Below, piece by piece: positions 9,160 to 17,031 of a DNA stretch of 64,000 bases (the first letter of the stretch is position 1; each line of letters starts with the position of its first letter). Under the pieces are notes generated by a model. It had not been told where the DNA came from, made no database searches, and saw only the letters and a program-made list of their open reading frames with translations. Both the position numbers and the translations under genes were made by a program. This DNA is from an uncultured Corynebacterium sp. GTDB taxonomy: Bacteria; Actinomycetota; Actinomycetes; Mycobacteriales; Mycobacteriaceae. The DNA lies in contig CALUCD010000009.1 in assembly GCA_943914465.1 (NCBI GenBank), forward strand, positions 1 to 64,000, read 5' to 3'.

Positions 9160-11025
9160 ATGTCAGTGGAGTTGGATGAGGTATATCGGTTCATCGCGCA
9201 GCACGAACCGTTTTCTCATCTGCCCGAGGCAACGCTGGCGCAATTACCTGCCCAGATGGCGATCACGTACGTACGCCGCGGAGAGCATGTCGTGGAACCC
9301 GGCCAGCGAAATGACACCCTTTACATCATTCGTTCCGGCGCAATCGACATCGTCGGCGATGATGACCTGCTGCTGGACCGACGCGAAGCCGGTCTGAACT
9401 TTGGGTACTCCACGTTAGTGGGGGAGCCAGAGTCGCGTTATCTGATGCAGGCGGTTGAGGACAGCGTGCTGCTTATGCTTCCCCGCGAAGCGTTCGACTC
9501 GCTGCTGCACGGCAATCCTGACCTGAAGCGCTACTTCCAGACCGCCTCGCGCCGCGTTCGGGCTGCTGCGGAGGATGTGCAGGACTCGGGTTCAGCCGAC
9601 ATGCTGAGAACGCCGCTTGCTGATCTCATCCGAGACAGGGAACTCACGTCATGCCCGCCCACAGTTTCGATTGCGCAGGCCGCGCAGATGATGGATGAAC
9701 GACGGGTGACGTGCTTGATAATTGCAAGTGAGGGAACCGAACCTGGAATTCTCACTGATCGCGATCTGCGTTCGCGGGTCGTTGCTCGGCGGGTTGACCC
9801 TGATCGGCCGGTGGGTGAGGTGATGACATCACCGGTGCAGACGATATCGGCTGACGCCCTGGTGTTTGAAGCCATGCTGGTGATGAGTGAGCGAGGTATC
9901 CATCATCTTCCGGTCGAAGACACCGCCGGCATCAGCGGAGTCTTAACCTCTTCCGACATCATGCGGCTACTTCACACTGACCCTATTTATCTGGCCGCAG
10001 ACGTCGAGGCGAGCTCGCTTGCAGATCTTGAGGGAGCATTTGGGCGCGCGACCGAGGTCGCGGTGCGTTTTTTTGAACGCGGCGCCTCGGCCGCTGAGGC
10101 GCAGCGTCTTTTAACGTCAATTGCTGACTCGGTGGCGAAACGTCTGTACACGCTTGGCGTCGAAAAGCTAGGGCCCCCACCGGTGCCGTTCGCGTTCGTC
10201 GCAGCGGGCTCGCAGGCACGCGGTGAGATGGGGCCCGCATCAGACCAGGACAATGCGATCGTGCTCTCCAACGACTATGACGAATCTGAGCACGGCCAGT
10301 ATTTCGCGGACTTGTCCAACTTCCTCTGCCGTGGTCTTGCAGCAGCTGGCCAGGCGCTTTGCCCGGGGGACATGATGGCATCCAACGCACAGTGGCGGAT
10401 GACGGAGGGGGAGTGGGACCGGACGTTTCACGGGTGGGTGACGGCGCCGGACCCGCAGGCACTGCTGCATAGCCAGGTATTTTTTGATTTCCGGGCCATT
10501 TTTGGTGGCGGCGACGGTTGGGAAGCGATGGTGCAGCGCGTTCACGATGCAGCGCTTGTATCTGCCCACGGCTCCCGCCGTCTTCACACTCACCTTGCTG
10601 CGCTGGCTACCTTCCGCGAACCGCCAATCGGATTCTTCCGCGGGTTGGTCGTCGAGCGAAGCGGGGACTATGCAGACACGCTCGACATCAAACGCGGGGG
10701 CACCGCGGCTGTAGTCCAGATGGCGCGACTGTATGCAATCACGGCAGGCACGGGCGAGGTTGATACGCTCTCGAGAATTCGATCTACCGCAGGTCAGACG
10801 GTATCAGAGAAAGGTGCTGGCGACCTTTTCGGCGCGTACACGTATTTGTCTAACCTCACCATGAAGCACCAGGCAGCCCAGGTACGCGCAGGGGCTGCGC
10901 CCGACTATCACGTGGACCCGAAGCAATTGGCTGAGCGCGATCGCTCGGCGTTGCGCGACGCATTCAGTGTTATTAAAGGCCTCCAAAATGCGCTCGCCAG
11001 CAAGTACCCAACGCGGGCGGTCTGA
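9160..11025 (+). CDS. cNMP-binding/CBS/DUF294 nucleotidyltransferase-like signalling protein
   Basis: A 621-residue cytoplasmic protein with four parts: a cyclic-nucleotide-binding domain (about 1-125), a CBS pair (about 155-280), a DUF294 nucleotidyltransferase-like domain with the GSQARGE...SDQDNA motif near residues 349-363, and a helical DUF294 C-terminal domain. The GS...D-x-D pattern of nucleotidyltransferases related to GlnD is kept, so catalysis is possible. CBS and cNMP domains suggest allosteric control by adenosine nucleotides. TAAGGT six bases before the ATG and a short CTCAC/GTGAG stem overlap the start region. One base separates it from the downstream exonuclease, indicating cotranscription, a pairing common in bacteria. 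Confidence 0.9.
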   Translation: MSVELDEVYRFIAQHEPFSHLPEATLAQLPAQMAITYVRRGEHVVEPGQRNDTLYIIRSGAIDIVGDDDLLLDRREAGLNFGYSTLVGEPESRYLMQAVEDSVLLMLPREAFDSLLHGNPDLKRYFQTASRRVRAAAEDVQDSGSADMLRTPLADLIRDRELTSCPPTVSIAQAAQMMDERRVTCLIIASEGTEPGILTDRDLRSRVVARRVDPDRPVGEVMTSPVQTISADALVFEAMLVMSERGIHHLPVEDTAGISGVLTSSDIMRLLHTDPIYLAADVEASSLADLEGAFGRATEVAVRFFERGASAAEAQRLLTSIADSVAKRLYTLGVEKLGPPPVPFAFVAAGSQARGEMGPASDQDNAIVLSNDYDESEHGQYFADLSNFLCRGLAAAGQALCPGDMMASNAQWRMTEGEWDRTFHGWVTAPDPQALLHSQVFFDFRAIFGGGDGWEAMVQRVHDAALVSAHGSRRLHTHLAALATFREPPIGFFRGLVVERSGDYADTLDIKRGGTAAVVQMARLYAITAGTGEVDTLSRIRSTAGQTVSEKGAGDLFGAYTYLSNLTMKHQAAQVRAGAAPDYHVDPKQLAERDRSALRDAFSVIKGLQNALASKYPTRAV

Positions 11026-11026
11026 A

Positions 11027-11620
11027 ATGCTCGCAGGACTCTTTCGCCGTGGGGGGACACACCGGCGCCATCTCGAACCCGATCAGCTGCTCGCTGTTGA
11101 CGTAGAGACAACCGGCTTGAAGCCTGACAAACACCAGTTGGTCTCTATCGGTTGGGTGCCGGTCAATGGCCGTGTGATTGACCTGTCTGGTGCGAAGTAT
11201 TTCATTGTTTCGGGTGCACAGGTCGGTGCTTCGGCGACACTGCACGGCATTACCGATGATGATGTCGCGCGGCTTGGTCAATCCCGGGAGCTTATCCTTG
11301 ATGAGTTCGAACGTGACCTCGCAGGTAGGAAGCTGCTGGCGCACTTTGTTCAGATGGAGATCGGCTTCATCGGCAAACTGTTCCAAGAGGTGCGCGGGCA
11401 AAGGTGGAAACCAACGGACCGGGAGGTGGTTGACACCTTCGTCTTGGAACGCCGTCATATGGAGCGTATGGGGACCTACCCCCGAGGGGAGGATTTGCGC
11501 CTGGCCCGAGTCCGTGAGCGCTATAACCTGCCAATATATGACAACCACAATGCGCTCTCAGACGCGATTGGCTGTGCTGAGCTCTTCCTTGCGTTGGAGA
11601 CCAACCGCAGCCGTTTCTAG
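11027..11620 (+). CDS. DnaQ-fold 3'-5' exonuclease
   Basis: A 197-residue exonuclease of the DEDD superfamily (RNase T/PolC epsilon type) expected to trim DNA or RNA 3' ends. Exo I is DVETTGL near residue 25, and Exo III is HNALSD near residue 173 (the DEDDh form). In the Exo II region the usual His-Asn-x-x-Phe-Asp is replaced by HFVQMEIGFI, so Glu occupies the place of the metal-binding Asp. The start ATG follows the upstream stop by one base, suggesting translational coupling with the cNMP/CBS protein; longer upstream starts would lie inside that gene. It is not the replicative proofreading subunit, as it is short and lacks a polymerase-binding tail. Confidence 0.88.
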   Translation: MLAGLFRRGGTHRRHLEPDQLLAVDVETTGLKPDKHQLVSIGWVPVNGRVIDLSGAKYFIVSGAQVGASATLHGITDDDVARLGQSRELILDEFERDLAGRKLLAHFVQMEIGFIGKLFQEVRGQRWKPTDREVVDTFVLERRHMERMGTYPRGEDLRLARVRERYNLPIYDNHNALSDAIGCAELFLALETNRSRF

Positions 11621-11655
11621 CAGTGGCGCTGCAGTGCGCATGTATGCTCATGCAC

Positions 11656-12447
11656 ATGCGGTTTGGACGAATTGCGACACCGGAGGGGATGACGTTCGCA
11701 GTCATCGACGAAGCGGGAACGTCAGCACAAGTAATCGCCGGGACCCCGTTTACTGATCCTGAATTCACCGGCAAGACGTGGAGTCTGGATGAGGTCCGGT
11801 TGCTGGCGCCCACGCTGCCGAGCAAGATCGTCGCAGTTGGCCGCAATTACGCAGACCATGTGGCTGAGGTGTTCAAAGAGTCAGCCGAGCACCTTCCGCC
11901 GACCATCTTTATCAAACCGTCTACTGCGGTCATTGGCCCGGGAGCTCCAATCAAGATTCCCGAGTTTGCCACCGGGGTGGAGTTTGAAGGTGAGCTCGCA
12001 GTCGTGTTCGGCGTGCCGTGCAAGAACGTGAAGAAAGAGGAGTGGCAATCGGTCGTCCGCGGTGTGACCATCATTAATGATGTCTCCTCACGTGATTTAC
12101 AGTTCTCGGACGGGCAATGGGCTCGTGCGAAAGGGATCGATACGTTTGGTCCGCTGGGTCCCTGGATTGAAACGGACTTAAGCAAGTTTGACTTCTCAAA
12201 CTTGCCGATCAAAGCGCATCTGACGCACGACGGGCAAACCACGACTAAACAGGACTCAAACTCCAACCAGATGATCTTGAACATTGGTGAGATGGTTGAG
12301 TGGGTCACCCAGTCATTCACCATGCTTCCCGGCGACGTGATGGCTACCGGGTCTCCAGCGGGTACTGCGGAAATGGTCCCTGGTGACTTTATTGAGGTCG
12401 AAATTCCCGGCATCGGCCGGTTAGGCAACCCGGTCGAACGCGCTTAA
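11656..12447 (+). CDS. Fumarylacetoacetate hydrolase-family enzyme, likely oxaloacetate decarboxylase
   Basis: A 263-residue FAH-fold enzyme. The metal ligands are visible as Glu-x-Glu in FEGELAVVFG (near 110) and Asp in NDVSSRDLQ. C-terminal motifs LPGDVMATGSPAGT and the IPGIG end are family hallmarks. In Corynebacterium glutamicum the enzyme encoded close to gltX at this locus (Cg1458) was characterised as a soluble oxaloacetate decarboxylase, so synteny suggests the same role; acylpyruvate hydrolysis is the alternative. The ATG at 11656 lies seven bases after TATGCT (11643-11648), consistent with a leaderless transcript. The 3' end overlaps the convergent isochorismate synthase gene by four bases. 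Confidence 0.88.
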   Translation: MRFGRIATPEGMTFAVIDEAGTSAQVIAGTPFTDPEFTGKTWSLDEVRLLAPTLPSKIVAVGRNYADHVAEVFKESAEHLPPTIFIKPSTAVIGPGAPIKIPEFATGVEFEGELAVVFGVPCKNVKKEEWQSVVRGVTIINDVSSRDLQFSDGQWARAKGIDTFGPLGPWIETDLSKFDFSNLPIKAHLTHDGQTTTKQDSNSNQMILNIGEMVEWVTQSFTMLPGDVMATGSPAGTAEMVPGDFIEVEIPGIGRLGNPVERA

Positions 12448-13571
12448 AGGCCAAGCGCTCCGAGCATGGTGCGCAGCTTCGCAGACGTCTCATCTAGCTC
12501 GGCTTGAGGGTCTGAGTCGGCGACAAGTCCTCCGCCTGCCCACGCGCGGGCAGCGGTGCCAGTGGCATTGACCTCGGCGCATCTGATGGCCACCACATAC
12601 TCGCCGTCACCATTCGCCTCCGTATAGCCCACCGCGCCCGCGTAGAACCCGCGGTCAGACTCAGCGGTGGTGATCAGTGCTTTGGCGGCGTCAGTCGGGG
12701 TGCCGCACACAGCGGGGGTGGGGTAGAGCTGCCATGCTAACTCAAGCGCGGTTGGCGCAGGCTCTTTCAGCACGCCGGTAATAGGCGTGGCAAGATGCCA
12801 CATTTCGTTTGTCCGCTCCAGGACGGGGCGATCAGGGATGTCGAGCGTGGTGCACAGCGGCTCAAGGGCTGTGCGGATTTGCTCGACAACGAAGGCGTGT
12901 TCGGTTAAGTCTTTGTTCGATTGCTGCAGCCTCTGGCCTGCTTCGTTGTCAGCCTGTTGATCTCCGGTCACGCGCGCGGCCGATCCGGCGAGCGGGTATG
13001 AGTGGACGGTGCGGCCCTTGCGCTGGATAAGTACCTCCGGTGAGGATCCAACCAAGAAATGGCCGTGGTGCCCCGCCGGGCTTAGATCGGCGATGAACCC
13101 GTCGCCTGAGGCGGAGAGATCAATCAGACGCGCAGCTACTAAGCGCGGATCAACAGGCGGGTCGAAGGCGATATCCACCGCGCGAGCAAGCACCACCTTC
13201 TCAAGGTCAGACTCGCGGATTGTAGCTACGGCAGCTTCTACGCGGTGGAGGTGCTCCGAAGGGGCCGGGTCGACTCCGGTGAGTGTCGCTGACAGCGCAG
13301 CCCCGGGGCCTTCTCGGTAGAACGGGTGCGGGCGCAGGACCCCAGGTTCCCGAGTAATCACCTCTGGAACGGTCAGTGCAACTTCGGCGTCTTTGTCAAA
13401 GGGCAGCGCCCCGACAACCATCTCGATGCTGCCCGAGCGAAGTGCAGCGACCGCAGCGGGGGTATCCGCGAACGTCTGTTGCGCTCCCTGCGTACGAACG
13501 GAACCTGAAGCGCGGGAGAGCAGAAAATCCGGTGCTGTCACTGGGCGCGTGAGGTGCCGGGGGTTGGACAT
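12444..13571 (-). CDS. Isochorismate synthase (MenF/EntC family)
   Basis: Converts chorismate to isochorismate, the entry to menaquinone or catecholate siderophores. The 375-residue protein carries the chorismate-binding core in its C-terminal two thirds: LVGSSPEVL, a PLAGSAAR motif, TPAVCGTP (most relatives have Gly where this has Cys), and the terminal AGGGLVADSDP...ELDET block that binds Mg. Longer upstream starts run through the gltX start and are unlikely. The ATG at 13571 lies eight bases after TACACT (13580-13585), again leaderless-like, and is divergent from gltX with a 66-base gap. No other siderophore or men genes are nearby, so the menaquinone role is the default inference. Confidence 0.9.
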   Translation of the reverse strand: MSNPRHLTRPVTAPDFLLSRASGSVRTQGAQQTFADTPAAVAALRSGSIEMVVGALPFDKDAEVALTVPEVITREPGVLRPHPFYREGPGAALSATLTGVDPAPSEHLHRVEAAVATIRESDLEKVVLARAVDIAFDPPVDPRLVAARLIDLSASGDGFIADLSPAGHHGHFLVGSSPEVLIQRKGRTVHSYPLAGSAARVTGDQQADNEAGQRLQQSNKDLTEHAFVVEQIRTALEPLCTTLDIPDRPVLERTNEMWHLATPITGVLKEPAPTALELAWQLYPTPAVCGTPTDAAKALITTAESDRGFYAGAVGYTEANGDGEYVVAIRCAEVNATGTAARAWAGGGLVADSDPQAELDETSAKLRTMLGALGL

Positions 13572-13637
13572 GGGGACTGAGTGTATCCAACGTGCATCCA
13601 ACTCGGCGGGTTTGGAACACGCGCTACCATAAAATCC

Positions 13638-15143
13638 ATGACAAACCCAGCGACAAATCCTGGAACTGTGCGGGTGCGATTCTGCCCGTCGCCAACCGGT
13701 ACTCCCCATGTAGGAATGGTGCGAACAGCGCTTTTCAACTGGGCGCAGGCGCGCCATGACGGGGGAACATTCGTGTTCCGCATCGAAGATACTGATGCCG
13801 CACGCGACACCGAGGATTCGTACCAGGCAATCATCGATTCGCTGACATGGCTCGGTCTGGACTGGGATGAAGGCGTGGTCAAGGGTGGGCCGCACGAGCC
13901 GTATCGTCAATCGCAGCGAATGAGCATTTATAAAGAGGTTTTGGACAAACTCATCGCCGCAGGCGAGGTGTATCCTGCGTACTCCACCAGTGAAGAGGTT
14001 GAGCAACGCCATCGTGCTGCCGGACGTGATCCGCAGCTTGGGTACGACAACTTTGACCGCGATCTCACGGAGGCGCAAATCGCCGATTTTGAGGCCCAGG
14101 GGCGAAAACCGGTGTGGCGGCTTCGTATGCCCGAGCAGGACTGGTCTTGGAACGATCTGGTGCGCGGAGAGGTGACATTCAAGTCGGAAACGCAGCCGGA
14201 CTACGTGGTCGCACGCTCAAATGGCGCGCCGCTGTACACACTGGTCAATCCAGTCGATGATGCACTGATGGGGATTACCCATGTGCTGCGAGGTGAGGAT
14301 CTGCTTGCCTCCACCCCGCGCCAGCTCGCGTTGTACGAGGCACTGAAACGCATCGGCGTTGCGGATTTGACCCCGCAGTTCGGTCACCTCCCCTTCGTCA
14401 TGGGTCAAGGCAACAAGAAGCTGTCAAAGCGCGATCCGGAATCGAATCTCTTCAATCACCGGGACAATGGGATCATCCCAGAAGGCATGATCAATTACCT
14501 GGCGCTGTTGGGCTGGTCGCTGTCGTCGGATCGTGACATCTTCAGCGTCGAGGAGTTTGTGCAGGCGTTCGATGTGACCGATGTGCTCGGCAACCCCGCC
14601 CGATTTGACCAAAAGAAGCTTGAGGCGATTAACGCGGACCATATTCGTCTGCTTGAGCCTGCAGAGTTCCGTACTCGGCTGCGCGATTACCTCACGCAGT
14701 ACACAGATTTCCCCGCCGCGTACCCGGAGGAGAAGTTCGCGGTGGCAGCGCAGCTGGTGCAGACTCGAATCAAGGTGTTGGCTGACGCGTACGGGCTGTT
14801 GAAATTCCTTGTCACCGCCGATGAGGACTTGGTTCTTGAGGAGAAGGCGGCGAAAAAGAATCTCAAGGAAACGGCTCTCGAACCGCTCAAAGCGGGCATC
14901 GCTGCGTTGGAAGGGGTCGAGACGTGGACTACGCCTGCGATTGAGGCCGCGCTGACGCAGGCGTTGATTGAAGAGCTAGGTCTAAAACCACGAGTGGCGT
15001 TTGGTGCGCTACGTGTAGCGGTCTCGGGAGAGGCCATCTCACCGCCGCTGTTTGAGTCGATGGAGCTGCTCGGCAAGGATTCAACGCTGAATCGCTTGCG
15101 CGCCGCCCTGGCGGTCACCCCGTTCCAGTCACCTGTAGCCTAG
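13638..15143 (+). CDS. gltX: Glutamyl-tRNA synthetase
   Basis: Class I aminoacyl-tRNA synthetase of 501 residues that charges tRNA-Glu. The HIGH-type signature reads PSPTGTPHVG near residues 17-26, and the KMSKS-type loop reads KKLSKRD near 260. The C-terminal anticodon-binding domain is complete. In actinobacteria lacking GlnRS this enzyme is non-discriminating and also mischarges tRNA-Gln, which the GatCAB amidotransferase then corrects. The next two genes are exactly tRNA-Gln and tRNA-Glu. The ATG at 13638 lies seven bases after TACCAT (13625-13630), so the mRNA is probably leaderless; the longer frame from 13581 would overlap the divergent gene. Confidence 0.96.
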   Translation: MTNPATNPGTVRVRFCPSPTGTPHVGMVRTALFNWAQARHDGGTFVFRIEDTDAARDTEDSYQAIIDSLTWLGLDWDEGVVKGGPHEPYRQSQRMSIYKEVLDKLIAAGEVYPAYSTSEEVEQRHRAAGRDPQLGYDNFDRDLTEAQIADFEAQGRKPVWRLRMPEQDWSWNDLVRGEVTFKSETQPDYVVARSNGAPLYTLVNPVDDALMGITHVLRGEDLLASTPRQLALYEALKRIGVADLTPQFGHLPFVMGQGNKKLSKRDPESNLFNHRDNGIIPEGMINYLALLGWSLSSDRDIFSVEEFVQAFDVTDVLGNPARFDQKKLEAINADHIRLLEPAEFRTRLRDYLTQYTDFPAAYPEEKFAVAAQLVQTRIKVLADAYGLLKFLVTADEDLVLEEKAAKKNLKETALEPLKAGIAALEGVETWTTPAIEAALTQALIEELGLKPRVAFGALRVAVSGEAISPPLFESMELLGKDSTLNRLRAALAVTPFQSPVA

Positions 15144-15190
15144 TGGCGGGAGGCGATTGAGCGGCGCGTCGATGCACCTCAACAGGCGAT

Positions 15191-15220
15191 TTGGCGGGTG
15201 TGTCGGCGCGTGGCTATAGT
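15191..15220 (+). promoter_or_regulatory. Promoter of the tRNA-Gln/tRNA-Glu pair
   Basis: A -35 box TTGGCG (15191-15196) and a -10 box TATAGT (15215-15220) with an 18-base spacer lie 37 bases before tRNA-Gln. The same -35 hexamer and spacer recur before the second tRNA-Glu. Confidence 0.6.
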
Positions 15221-15257
15221 AATCAGCGTCGTTCAGCGTGAATGCTTGTGAACGTTT

Positions 15258-15329
15258 TGGCCTATGGTGTAATTGGCAACACAACGGTTTCTGGTACCGT
15301 CATTCTTGGTTCGAGTCCAGGTAGGCCAG
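15258..15329 (+). tRNA. tRNA-Gln (anticodon CTG)
   Basis: A 72-base cloverleaf. The seven-base acceptor arms TGGCCTA and TAGGCCA pair fully. The anticodon stem ACGGT/ACCGT encloses the loop TTCTGGT, giving CTG, which reads CAG. The T-loop is TTCGAGT. The 3' CCA is not encoded. The gene follows gltX and precedes tRNA-Glu by 31 bases, so the two tRNAs are probably one transcript. Confidence 0.93.
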
Positions 15330-15360
15330 CTGCAGAGCTGAAACGCTCTGTGTCTTTTGC

Positions 15361-15433
15361 GCCCCGTTCGTCTAGTGGCCTAGGACGCCGCCCTCTCACG
15401 GCGGTAACACGGGTTCAAATCCCGTACGGGGTA
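15361..15433 (+). tRNA. tRNA-Glu (anticodon CTC), copy 1
   Basis: A 73-base cloverleaf. The anticodon stem CCGCC/GGCGG encloses CTCTCAC, giving CTC, which reads GAG. The acceptor arm GCCCCGT pairs with ACGGGGT, with a G-U at position 1-72. No encoded CCA. A second copy at 16924 is almost identical. Confidence 0.93.
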
Positions 15434-15511
15434 CTTCGATTTCTCCCAGCTGCAGGTGATGTTGCTGGGAGGTTTTGTCGTTTTACTGAGTGCACACGGT
15501 ATGTTGGCTGT

Positions 15512-16870
15512 ATGAATACACGCGTGCGCATTGTCGCACTCCTGAGTTTGACCAGCCTGCTGTCCGCACCCGTGGTGATTGCCCAGGCCCCGCCCGCTTC
15601 TGCAGCGAGCTCTACCTCGTCGCAGATGTCATCGGTTAATCCGCTGTCATCCCTTTTCACGGGTCTGCCAAGCCGTTCCGGGTCGAGTGCGTTTGACGCC
15701 TCAAGTGTTCCGCTTGCCGCATTCGGGCTGCTGTCTAAGATCCCGATTCTCGCGGTGCCCGTGTTGATGATCGCTGCGTTGGGCCGTGGTTTCCTTGGTT
15801 CGGCACTCTACGAGGGGTTTGGCAGTTCAGGTCGCGCGCTCAGCTCTGGCAGCAGCGACCCCAGCCCTACCTTTCCGGACCCGGACGCGCCGCCGGCTGA
15901 TTTTCTCAGTCTCACCCATCTTGAAAACGACGTGTACGAGCTGGTTGTGTGGTCGCACGCCATGCAGCGAGAAGTCAAAAACGAGATCATTCTCCCAGGC
16001 GGGCCAGACAACACCACCCCGCGGCCGACGTTTTACCTCATGATGGGTGCAGACGGCGCCGCCGGTGGCTGGTCGTGGCGCAATTCTTCGAACTATCAGG
16101 AGTTCTTTCAAGACAAGCTCGTGAACGTGGTGACACCGATCGGTTCCGTGTCGTCAATGCAAGCCGATTGGTATTACCCCGATGATGCGACGGGAACCAA
16201 TAAGTGGTTGACCTACATGACGAAGGAGCTCCCGCCGCTTATCGACGCTCAGTTTCACGGCACTGGCCGCGACGCGGTCGCCGGGATTTCAATGTCTGGT
16301 GGGCCAGCGATCAGTATCGCCTCGCATTCGCCGGATCGGTTCAAAGCCGCCGCATCGTATTCAGGATGCCCAGCAACAACGGGTGTACTTGGTGGTGCAT
16401 ACGCCTCATCGGGTGTGCGAATGAATGGTGGTGACCCGATCAAGATGTGGGGGGTGCCGGGTGACCCGGCGTGGGTTGCGCACTCGCCGGTGCTTCACCT
16501 GGATGCACTGCGCGGAATTGCATTGTTTGTCTCCGCGGCGCAGGGCGTTCCTGGTGCGATCGACCAGACCAAAACCTCCTCCGAGCGACTCGGCCCTCCG
16601 ATGGCCATCGAGGGAGCGTCGTATACGTGCTCGCTCTATTTCGCCGATGCCGCGCGCGCCCACGGTCTTGACGTGGACTGGTACGAGTTGGTCGAGGGCA
16701 CGCACACGTGGGGCCTGTTTGAGAAGTTGATGCGAGAGAGTTGGCGAACGATCGGCCCCGCGCTCGCTGTTGAGCCGTATGTCCGCGAGGTGCCCCTGAT
16801 CACGCCTGAACCCCCTGCAGAGACGAGTTCCCAACCGCTGGATGGAGCATCAGGCTCTAACGGGAGCTGA
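15512..16870 (+). CDS. Secreted mycolyltransferase-like esterase (antigen 85 family)
   Basis: A 452-residue exported alpha/beta-hydrolase. The signal peptide ends near ASAA around residue 33. A low-complexity Ser-rich linker and hydrophobic segment (about 70-95) precede the esterase domain. The nucleophile elbow is GISMSGG near residue 260, and the catalytic His sits in GTHTWGLFE near 397, the pattern of Ag85/Cmt corynomycolyltransferases that load mycolic acids on trehalose and arabinogalactan. The tail is Pro/Ser-rich. TATGTT six bases before the ATG indicates a leaderless transcript. The gene lies between two almost identical tRNA-Glu genes. Donor specificity cannot be told from sequence. 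Confidence 0.88.
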   Translation: MNTRVRIVALLSLTSLLSAPVVIAQAPPASAASSTSSQMSSVNPLSSLFTGLPSRSGSSAFDASSVPLAAFGLLSKIPILAVPVLMIAALGRGFLGSALYEGFGSSGRALSSGSSDPSPTFPDPDAPPADFLSLTHLENDVYELVVWSHAMQREVKNEIILPGGPDNTTPRPTFYLMMGADGAAGGWSWRNSSNYQEFFQDKLVNVVTPIGSVSSMQADWYYPDDATGTNKWLTYMTKELPPLIDAQFHGTGRDAVAGISMSGGPAISIASHSPDRFKAAASYSGCPATTGVLGGAYASSGVRMNGGDPIKMWGVPGDPAWVAHSPVLHLDALRGIALFVSAAQGVPGAIDQTKTSSERLGPPMAIEGASYTCSLYFADAARAHGLDVDWYELVEGTHTWGLFEKLMRESWRTIGPALAVEPYVREVPLITPEPPAETSSQPLDGASGSNGS

Positions 16871-16871
16871 T

Positions 16872-16901
16872 TTGGCGGTTGAGGTGCTGAGCTCGTATCA
16901 T
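16872..16901 (+). promoter_or_regulatory. Promoter of tRNA-Glu copy 2
   Basis: TTGGCG (16872-16877) and TATCAT (16896-16901) with an 18-base spacer, 22 bases before the tRNA. The -35 box and spacer match the promoter at 15191. Confidence 0.55.
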
Positions 16902-16923
16902 TGACGCGTCGCAAAGCGAGCTT

Positions 16924-16996
16924 GCCCTGTTCGTCTAGTGGCCTAGGACGCCGCCCTCTCACGGCGGTAACACGGGTTCAAATCCCGTACGGGGTA
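16924..16996 (+). tRNA. tRNA-Glu (anticodon CTC), copy 2
   Basis: Identical to the copy at 15361 apart from one acceptor-stem base (GCCCTGT instead of GCCCCGT), which turns a C-G pair into a U-G wobble. It has its own promoter and no encoded CCA. Confidence 0.93.
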
Positions 16997-17031
16997 CGTC
17001 ATTGTGGTCTGAAAAGCCTATGCTGGGCCGC

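Noticed and set aside
12444..13571. Siderophore cluster around isochorismate synthase
   Set aside because: No 2,3-dihydroxybenzoate, NRPS or uptake genes are adjacent; the link to the SbnA-like operon 3.5 kb away is not supported by gene order.
13572..14078. N-terminal extension of the isochorismate synthase frame
   Set aside because: Would overlap the first 440 bases of gltX; the promoter-like box at 13580-13585 and family length support the start at 13571.
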